From VRUE01 sp036379955 (GTDB taxonomy: Bacteria; Actinomycetota; Thermoleophilia; Solirubrobacterales; 70-9), in the NCBI GenBank assembly GCA_036379955.1, contig DASVFR010000044.1, positions 1-64,000 on the forward strand: 64,000 bases of DNA, written 5' to 3'. The notes beneath the pieces were generated by a model. The model worked only from the letters and a program-made list of their open reading frames with translations, did not search any database and was not told the origin of the DNA. Position numbers and translations under genes: made by a program. This document shows, one piece after another, positions 58,150 to 64,000 of the stretch. The number at the start of each line of letters is the position of its first letter. The stretch's first letter is position 1.

Positions 58150-58479
58150 GTGAGACTTGAGGTCTTCTGGCGGGTGGCGGTCGTGCAGCTCCTCGCCGTC
58201 GCGATCCTCTCGATCCTGCTGGCGATCGTCTTCTCCCACGGCTTCTTCGAGAGCTGGGGTTGGCTCGTCGGCCCGCTGTCCTGGCTCGGCTGCGCCTGGA
58301 TCACCGCCAGGATCGTCGGGCTGGAGCCGGCGCCGACGCTGGTCCGGGCGGTCGGCGCGGGGCTGGTCAGCCTGCTCTTCGTCCTGGTGGGGCTGCACTG
58401 GCTTGGCGCGCTCGTCGCCGTCGGCCTCTTCGCCTATCTCTGCGCGCATCCCTCGGCCGAGGGGACCGTGTGGAGCTAG
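58150..58479 (+). CDS. Small membrane protein
   Basis: A 109-residue protein with three to four hydrophobic helices (VVQLLAVAILSILLAIVF; WGWLVGPLSWLGCAWI; LVSLLFVLVGLHWLGALVAV). GTG start at 58150. Its end overlaps the SDR gene by 10 nt, so the two are coupled. Similar short proteins precede SDR genes in related actinobacteria, but the function is unknown. Confidence 0.7.
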   Translation: MRLEVFWRVAVVQLLAVAILSILLAIVFSHGFFESWGWLVGPLSWLGCAWITARIVGLEPAPTLVRAVGAGLVSLLFVLVGLHWLGALVAVGLFAYLCAHPSAEGTVWS

Positions 58480-59225
58480 GGCTGAATGGGCGCGTCGCCC
58501 TGGTCATGGGTGCCAGCCAAGGCATCGGCAAGGCGATCGCGACGGCGCTGGCGCGCGAAGGAGCGAGGGTGGCGATCGCGAGCCGCTCCGCGGAGAAGCT
58601 GGAGCAGGCCGCGACCGAGATCGGTGACGCCGCGACGCCGTTCGCGGCCGACGCCGCCGACCTCGAGCGGCTGGCCGCGCTTCCCGGCGAAGTCGAGTCC
58701 GCGCTCGACCCGATCGAGGTCCTCGTCCTCAACACGGGAGGGCCGCCGCTCGGCGGCGCGCTCGACCACGAGCCCGACGACTGGGAGACGGCCTATCGCT
58801 CGCTCGTGCTGGCGCCGCGGGTGCTCGCGGGCGCCGTCATCCCGGGCATGCGCGAGCGCGGCTGGGGCCGCATCGTCAACGTCGGCTCGACCTCGACCCG
58901 CGAGCCGATCCCCGGCCTCAACCTCTCCAACTCCCACCGCATGGCCGCCGTCGGCTTCCTCAAGACGCTGGCGGCCGAGGTCGCCGCCGCTGGGGTCACG
59001 GTCAACACGGTCGCCACCGGCCGCTTCGCGACCGAGCGGCTCGCCTCCAACTACGGCTCGCTCGACGCGGCCGAGGAGGCGGCGCGGCGCGAAGTCCCCG
59101 CCGCCCGGCTCGGCCGCCCCGAGGAGTACGGCGACCTCGTCGCCTTCCTCTGCTCCGACAAGGCCGCTTACATCACAGGAATCGTCATCCCGATCGACGG
59201 TGGCCTCCTCCACGCTGCGTTCTAG
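58470..59225 (+). CDS. SDR-family oxidoreductase with altered catalytic site
   Basis: A 251-residue short-chain dehydrogenase. The cofactor motif GASQGIGKA and the NTGGPP segment typical of a BKR-like SDR subgroup are present, and IVNVGSTSTREP carries the catalytic Ser. The expected YxxxK is replaced by LSNSHRMAAVGF, lacking the Tyr and Lys, so normal ketoreductase chemistry is doubtful. That whole subgroup is known for imperfect tetrads. The GTG 58470 start overlaps the membrane protein gene by 10 nt. Its stop overlaps lysS by 4 nt. Confidence 0.85.
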   Translation: MELGLNGRVALVMGASQGIGKAIATALAREGARVAIASRSAEKLEQAATEIGDAATPFAADAADLERLAALPGEVESALDPIEVLVLNTGGPPLGGALDHEPDDWETAYRSLVLAPRVLAGAVIPGMRERGWGRIVNVGSTSTREPIPGLNLSNSHRMAAVGFLKTLAAEVAAAGVTVNTVATGRFATERLASNYGSLDAAEEAARREVPAARLGRPEEYGDLVAFLCSDKAAYITGIVIPIDGGLLHAAF

Positions 59226-60754
59226 TCAGCCGCCTCGGGGCGCATCGAGGGGAAGAGGATTACATCGCGCAAGTTCTCGGCGCCGGCGAGGAGCATCGTC
59301 AGGCGGTCGATCCCGAGGCCCGAGCCACCCGCGGGCAGCGAGCCGTATTCGAGCGCCCGCACGAACTCGTCGTCGCTCGGATAGGGCGACTCCTCGCTCT
59401 CGGGATGGCGGCGCTGGCGCTGGCGGACGAAGTTCTCGCGCTGCATGTCGGCGTCGTTGGTGTCGGTGCCGCCGCCGATGATCTCCATCCCGTCGACGAC
59501 GCCGTCGAAGGCCTCTCCCAGCAGGTCGGGGTGCGTAGGAACGGGCTTCACTGTCGGCCAGAGCTCGCGCGGCAGATCGACGAGGAAGGTGGGCTGGATC
59601 AGCGTCGGCTCGATCAGGTTGCCCTGGATCTCGTCGACGATCCAGGCCCAGTCCGCCTCTGGGTCGACGTCCTCGTCGAGCAGGTCGACGAGCTCCTCGC
59701 GACTCGCGGTGAGGATGTCGACGCCGGTCTCGGCGCGGATCGCGTCCTGCAGGGTGACCCGCTTCCAGGGAGCCTTGAAGTCGATCTTGCGACCGTCGCG
59801 CTCGACCACGGTCGTGCCCAGGACCTGTTCGACCACGGTGGAGAGCATCTGCTCGGCGAAGGCCATCACGCCCTCGTATCCGGCGCAGCCGAGGAACCAC
59901 TCGAGCATCGTGAACTCGGGGTTGTGTTTGGGCGAGATGCCCTCGTTGCGGAAGAACCGGCTCAGCTCGTAGACGTTCTCGAAGCCGCCGACGATCGCCC
60001 GCTTCAGGTAGAGCTCGGTCGCCGTGCGCAGGAACAGCTCGCGATTGAGCGCGTGGTGGTGCGTCGTGAAGGGGCGCGCGGCGGCGCCCCCGGCGAGGGT
60101 CTGCAGGATCGGCGTTTCGAGCTCGACGAAGTCGCGCTCGTTCAGGTAGCCGCGGATCGCGGCGACCAGCTTCGCCCGCATCGCGAAGGTCTCGCGCGAG
60201 CGCTCGTTGGCCATCAGGTCGAGTTCGCGGCGCCGGTAGCGGACCTCGGGGTCGGAGATCCCGTGGAAGAGGTCGGGCGGATCGCGCAGCGCCTTGCCCA
60301 GCAGGACGCACTCGCGCACCGCGAGCGCCAGCTGGCCGCGCTTGGTCACGTAGAGGTCGCCCTCGACGCCGACCGCATCGCCGATGTCGAGGTCCTCGAT
60401 CCGGTCGAATGACTCGTCGCCAAGGGCGTCGCGGCGGGCGTAGGCCTGGATCGTCCCGGTCAGGTCGCGGACGTCGAAGAAGACCGTCTTGCCGTGGCCG
60501 CGCTGACCGACCAGGCGGCCGGCGATCCGGTAGGAGAACTCGGCGTGCTCGCCCTCGCCGAGCGCCTCGGGGTCATGCGCCGCGAGGATCGCAGCGATCT
60601 TGTCGCGGTCGGGCCAGCCCTCGTGCGGAAAGGGATCGACGCCTTCGGCCCGCAGCCGCTCGAGCTTCTCTCGGCGGACGCTCTCGGTGGAGCCCTCCGA
60701 AGGCTCGGCCTTCGGAGGAGCCTCACTCATCGCATCTCCCTCCGCTTCGCTCAC
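59222..60754 (-). CDS. lysS: Lysyl-tRNA synthetase, class II
   Basis: A 510-residue enzyme that charges tRNA-Lys. An N-terminal OB fold (about 70-170, YRIAGRLVGQRGHGKTVFFDV) binds the anticodon. Motif 2 is FENVYELSRFFRNEGISPKHNPEFTMLE (split by the usual loop), and motif 3 is GSGLGIDRLTMLL. The short acidic N-terminal extension is unremarkable. ATG 60754 is used, and a second in-frame ATG lies at 60730. Confidence 0.97.
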   Translation of the reverse strand: MSEAEGDAMSEAPPKAEPSEGSTESVRREKLERLRAEGVDPFPHEGWPDRDKIAAILAAHDPEALGEGEHAEFSYRIAGRLVGQRGHGKTVFFDVRDLTGTIQAYARRDALGDESFDRIEDLDIGDAVGVEGDLYVTKRGQLALAVRECVLLGKALRDPPDLFHGISDPEVRYRRRELDLMANERSRETFAMRAKLVAAIRGYLNERDFVELETPILQTLAGGAAARPFTTHHHALNRELFLRTATELYLKRAIVGGFENVYELSRFFRNEGISPKHNPEFTMLEWFLGCAGYEGVMAFAEQMLSTVVEQVLGTTVVERDGRKIDFKAPWKRVTLQDAIRAETGVDILTASREELVDLLDEDVDPEADWAWIVDEIQGNLIEPTLIQPTFLVDLPRELWPTVKPVPTHPDLLGEAFDGVVDGMEIIGGGTDTNDADMQRENFVRQRQRRHPESEESPYPSDDEFVRALEYGSLPAGGSGLGIDRLTMLLAGAENLRDVILFPSMRPEAAD

Positions 60755-60794
60755 GGCGCGAAGAACCAGAGATGCACGCTTGTTCGCTCCGCGA

Positions 60795-61601
60795 TCACGG
60801 GACCAGGCCGACCGTCACCCGCTCGTCGCCGCGGTAGTCGAGCCGCGTCTCCGCCTCGCGCAGCAGCTCCCGCATCGCCGGACCGTGGTGAGTGTCGTGC
60901 TCGAGCGCGACGCGCCAGCCGCTCGGCGTCCCGGCGAGCAGGCCGCGGATCACGCCGAGCCCGTCGTCGCCGCTCTCGCCCATGACGGCGACCTCGGGCT
61001 CGCGACGGATCTCGGGCGAGCGCTCGTCGATCGAGGTCACGGTGACGTAGGGCAGGTTGGCGATCAGCAGGTCGACGCTTTCGACGTAGTCGGGTATGCC
61101 CTCGTCGACGCTGACCTCGAGGTCGATGCCGAGGCGCGCGGCGTTCTCGCGCGCGGCGGCGGCGGCCTCCTCGGAGAGGTCCGACGCGGTCACCCGCAGG
61201 TCGGGACGCTCGCTGAGCAGGGCCAGCGCAATCGCACCCGAGCCGGTGCCGACCTCATGAATCCGAGCCCCCTCCGGAAGCTCGGCGCCGACCTCGACCA
61301 GCAACTCGGTCTCGCGACGGGGGATCAAGACCCGCTCGTCGACCGCGACCTCGATACTGCGGAAGCCGCAGCTGCCGAGGATGTACTCGAGCGGCTCGCG
61401 CTCGACGCGGCGCGCCACGTAGCGCTCGACCTCCGCTCGCATCTCGTCGCTCAACTCGGCCATCCCGTCGCGATCGAGCTCGGCGACGTCCATGCGCAGA
61501 GCTTTGGCGACCAGCGCCCTGGCGTCGGCCTCGGGCGTCTCGCAGCCCGCAGCTGCGATCGACTCCGTTGCCTGCTTGACCGTCTCCCCAGCGCTCACCA
61601 T
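60795..61601 (-). CDS. prmC: Release factor glutamine methyltransferase
   Basis: A 268-residue SAM-dependent methylase that modifies the GGQ glutamine of release factors. It has a helical N-terminal release-factor-binding domain (residues 1-85), then EVGTGSGAIALAL for SAM. The catalytic motif reads NLPY rather than the more common NPPY, which still matches the family (N-x-P-Y). RRETELLVE is the usual linker. Neighbours lgt and lysS on the same strand suggest a housekeeping run. Confidence 0.9.
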   Translation of the reverse strand: MVSAGETVKQATESIAAAGCETPEADARALVAKALRMDVAELDRDGMAELSDEMRAEVERYVARRVEREPLEYILGSCGFRSIEVAVDERVLIPRRETELLVEVGAELPEGARIHEVGTGSGAIALALLSERPDLRVTASDLSEEAAAAARENAARLGIDLEVSVDEGIPDYVESVDLLIANLPYVTVTSIDERSPEIRREPEVAVMGESGDDGLGVIRGLLAGTPSGWRVALEHDTHHGPAMRELLREAETRLDYRGDERVTVGLVP

Positions 61602-61633
61602 CGGCGAGTCTCCCTCCGTTCACCCTTCATCGA

Positions 61634-62425
61634 CTACAGCCCCGCTGCGGGTGTGATCGTACCGGTGGAAGACACCTGCGAGAGGCTACCGTGCCGCGCC
61701 CGGACGACGAGCAGCCAGGCGACCCCGGCCAGCATCATCGCCAGGCTCTCCAGCTGCGCCGCGGTGAGGCCGAGGGCCACCTCGTGGTTGCGCCGCAGGA
61801 ACTCGACCAGGAACCGCTCGGCCCCGGCGTAGAGCAGGTAGATCGCAAAGAGAACGCCGGTGCGGAAGCGGTCGCGCAGCTGCCAGAGCAGCCAGGCCCC
61901 GAGGCCCATCGCCAGCGTCTCGTAGACCGGCGTCGGGTGCACCGTGCGATCGGTGGGCACGGTGCCGTCGGGGTAGGCCATCGCCCAGGGGCCGTCCCAC
62001 GGCTTGCCGTAGTCGCCGTCGCCGGAGAGCTGGCAACCGCAGCGGCCGATCGCGTAGCCGAGGGCCAGGGCCGGCGCGGTGAGATCGAGCAGCGCCAGCC
62101 CGAGGAAGCCCCGGTACTGGGCCCAGAGCACGACGGCGAGAGCGCCGCCGATCGCGCCGCCGTACCAGACGAGGCCCGAGCCGGAGAAGAGGTTGCCGAG
62201 CAGGTCGTCCTTGACGCTGTCGTAGTTCTGGACGAGGAAGTAGACGCGCGAGCCGACGATGCCGCCGAAGAGCGCCGCGAAGCACAGCTCATAGGCCCAG
62301 TCGACCGGCTTGCCGATCTCCTTCAGCCGCCTGGCGATCAGCGCCCCGGCGGCGAGGAAGGCGAGGGCGAACATCAGCCCGAAGCTCTGCAGGGTGACCG
62401 GCCCGATCTGCAGCTCGGGATACAT
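61634..62425 (-). CDS. lgt: Prolipoprotein diacylglyceryl transferase
   Basis: A 263-residue, seven-helix membrane enzyme that attaches diacylglycerol to lipobox cysteines. The signature GRCGCQLSGDGDYG with the essential Arg, the periplasmic GSRVYFLVQNYD and the late GAERFLVEFLRRN are all seen. It would process lipoproteins such as the cytochrome c encoded at about 19 kb. It starts 1 nt after argF ends, suggesting an operon. Confidence 0.95.
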   Translation of the reverse strand: MYPELQIGPVTLQSFGLMFALAFLAAGALIARRLKEIGKPVDWAYELCFAALFGGIVGSRVYFLVQNYDSVKDDLLGNLFSGSGLVWYGGAIGGALAVVLWAQYRGFLGLALLDLTAPALALGYAIGRCGCQLSGDGDYGKPWDGPWAMAYPDGTVPTDRTVHPTPVYETLAMGLGAWLLWQLRDRFRTGVLFAIYLLYAGAERFLVEFLRRNHEVALGLTAAQLESLAMMLAGVAWLLVVRARHGSLSQVSSTGTITPAAGL

Positions 62426-62426
62426 C

Positions 62427-63317
62427 TCAGCCGGCGAGCAGCGTCTCGAGCAGCGCCTTCTGGGCGTGCAGGCGGTTCTCGGCCTGGTCCCAGACGGCGG
62501 ATCGCTCGCCGTAGAGCACCTCGGCGGTTATCTCCTCGCCCGGGTGGGCGGGCAAGCAGTGCAGGACGATCGCGTCGTCCTTGGCGGCGCCGAGCAGATC
62601 GGCGTCGATGCGGAAGGGGGCGAGGTCGGCGCGGCGGCGCTCGGCCTCGGCCTCGTCTCCCATGCTGACCCAGACATCGGTATAGATCGCGTCGGCGCCG
62701 GCGACGGCGCCGCGCGGGTCGTCGGTCAGCTTCGCCCCGTAAGCGTCCTCGAGCTGGTAGCCGGCCGGGGATGCGACGACGACCTCGACGTCCGCCAGCG
62801 CCCCGGTGATCGCCAGCGAGCGGGCGACGTTGTTGCCGTCGCCGACGTAGGCGAGGCGCAGGCCGGCCAGCCCGCCCCGATGCTCACGCAGGGTGAGCAG
62901 ATCGGCGAGCGCCTGACAGGGATGGTGAAGCGGGGTGAGCGCGTTGACGACCGGCACATCGGCGGTCCCGGCGAGCTCCGCCACCGCCTCGTGCGAGCCC
63001 GAGCGGATCACGATCGCGTCGACGTAGCGGGAGAGGACCCTGGCCGTGTCGCCGATCGACTCGCCGCGCGAGAGCTGCAGCTCGTCGCCGCGCAGGACGA
63101 CGGGGTGGGCGCCGAGCTCGGCGACCCCGACCTCGAAGGAGATCCGCGTCCGGGTCGAGGGCCTTTCGAAGACGAGGGCGACGGCGCGGCCGGCGAGGGC
63201 GTCGGCCCCGACCCGTTCGCGCCTGCCCGCCTTCAGCTCCGCGGCGCTGTCGAGCAGCCGGGCGAGCTCGAAGGCGCCCAGCTCCTCCCCGGTGAGGAAG
63301 TCCCGCTTGTCCGTCAC
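62427..63317 (-). CDS. argF: Ornithine carbamoyltransferase
   Basis: A 296-residue enzyme that makes citrulline from ornithine and carbamoyl phosphate in arginine synthesis. FERPSTRTRISFE carries the carbamoyl-phosphate site, HPCQALADLLT the second binding loop, and HCLPA the Cys/His active site; SMGDE sits in the ornithine-binding loop. GTG start, 38 nt from the divergent endonuclease/exonuclease gene. No other arg genes are adjacent. Confidence 0.95.
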   Translation of the reverse strand: MTDKRDFLTGEELGAFELARLLDSAAELKAGRRERVGADALAGRAVALVFERPSTRTRISFEVGVAELGAHPVVLRGDELQLSRGESIGDTARVLSRYVDAIVIRSGSHEAVAELAGTADVPVVNALTPLHHPCQALADLLTLREHRGGLAGLRLAYVGDGNNVARSLAITGALADVEVVVASPAGYQLEDAYGAKLTDDPRGAVAGADAIYTDVWVSMGDEAEAERRRADLAPFRIDADLLGAAKDDAIVLHCLPAHPGEEITAEVLYGERSAVWDQAENRLHAQKALLETLLAG

Positions 63318-63355
63318 TCTTCCCTCGCGCTCACGAGCGACGGATACTAAGCCCG

Positions 63356-64000
63356 GTGCGGTTCACCGCGATCAGCTGGAACCTGTTCCACGGGCGAGAT
63401 TTCCCCCCCGACCCGTCGCTCTTCACGTGGCGCTCGCGCCTGCTGGGGATCGAGCAGCGGGGGAAGACCCACGTCCAGGTCAACCGCGATCTGGTTGGCG
63501 AGTTCGCCGCGGTGCTGGCCGGGGCGCGATGGGACGTCGCGCTGCTGCAGGAGTGCCCGCCGCGCTTCGCGGCGCCGCTGGCAGAAGCCTGCGGAGCGGA
63601 AGGGCACCGGGCCCTCACCTCGCGCAACTCGATGAGCGGGCTGCGCACGGCCCTGGCCCGCGTCAACCCCGACCTGATCGCCTCCGCCGAGGGCGGGTCG
63701 AACGCGATCCTCGTGCGCAGGACCGGCGCGATCGGCGCGATCGTCGACGAGCGCGAGGCCACGATCCACGTCGGGTCGCCGGAGCGGCGGGCGCTGGGGT
63801 TCGTGCGCACCTCCTCCGGCGTTTGCGTGGCCAATCTGCACGCCACCAACGACCAGCCGGCGCTGGCGACGGAGGACGTGCTCAAGGCGGCGCAGACGAG
63901 CATCGCCTGGGCCGGAGATTCGCCGCTGCTCTTCGGCGGCGACCTCAACCTGCGCCCCGGCGAGGACCCCGGCGTCTTCGAGGTGCTGCGCGAGCGGTTT
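63356..64000 (+). CDS. Endonuclease/exonuclease/phosphatase family protein (cut by window end)
   Basis: 215 codons are visible without a stop. The start RFTAISWNLFHGRDFPPD, then DVALLQECPPRF with the metal-binding Glu, VANLHATND (His) and LFGGDLNLRPGED (Asp/Asn) give the EEP-fold signature. It could act on DNA, phosphoinositides or sphingomyelin; the C-terminus needed to judge is missing. GTG 63356 is the likely start. Divergent from argF. Confidence 0.85.
   Translation, partial: MRFTAISWNLFHGRDFPPDPSLFTWRSRLLGIEQRGKTHVQVNRDLVGEFAAVLAGARWDVALLQECPPRFAAPLAEACGAEGHRALTSRNSMSGLRTALARVNPDLIASAEGGSNAILVRRTGAIGAIVDEREATIHVGSPERRALGFVRTSSGVCVANLHATNDQPALATEDVLKAAQTSIAWAGDSPLLFGGDLNLRPGEDPGVFEVLRERF

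Overview
The window is high-GC DNA with dense, often overlapping genes and many GTG or TTG starts. It reads as chromosome from an actinobacterium. The class II ribonucleotide reductase, CsoR regulator, Lgt, a tandem pair of exported paralogues and general style suggest Thermoleophilia/Solirubrobacterales; that placement is inference, not proven here.

Layout. 1-20.5 kb is ordinary housekeeping and metabolism: epimerase, siroheme synthase, a divergent MarR / YceI-FMN reductase unit, HlyIII, nrdJ, P450 and hydrolase, CsoR, a MacB-like ABC exporter, HAD phosphatase, MFS transporter, thioesterase, msrB, response regulator, serS, cytochrome c, flavin reductase and a RibD-like protein. 20.5-27.1 kb is a less GC-rich accessory block: a pentapeptide-repeat membrane protein, a PIN/NYN-FHA fusion, a secreted calcium-repeat protein, a small membrane protein and a transmembrane Ser/Thr kinase. 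27.17-32.06 kb is an integrated element at tRNA-Asp with a tyrosine integrase, 43-bp attachment repeats and a three-gene CBASS-like defence operon (CD-NTase, E2-like protein, membrane protein). 32.1-41.1 kb holds cell-wall and envelope genes (metalloprotease, glycoside-hydrolase-like protein, polysaccharide deacetylase), an MBL hydrolase, a small FtsH, an MpaB-family oxygenase and exported paralogues.

41.1-51.9 kb is the most unusual region: eleven tightly packed minus-strand genes. An FtsK/SpoIIIE ATPase with a zinc ribbon, a coiled-coil membrane protein and two paralogous WXG100-sized helical proteins are joined to a GrpE-like protein, a lidless HSP70, a TPR protein with a possible J-like N-terminus and a membrane protein. 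The last three genes are an effector candidate with a helical N-terminus and a clan-CD-protease-like C-terminus, and two unknown proteins that could be immunity or accessory factors. I read it as a type VII-like secretion or conflict locus coupled to its own chaperones.

51.9-58 kb has a GH3 glycosidase, a zinc-ribbon protein, a VapBC-type toxin-antitoxin pair, tRNA-Val, and a winged-helix/TPR regulator next to a nitrilase-fold enzyme. 58-64 kb returns to housekeeping: an SDR, lysS, prmC, lgt, argF and a truncated endonuclease/exonuclease/phosphatase gene.

Five 47-nt hairpins of two sequence families but one geometry lie 3-17 nt after stop codons of plus-strand genes, always in the same orientation.
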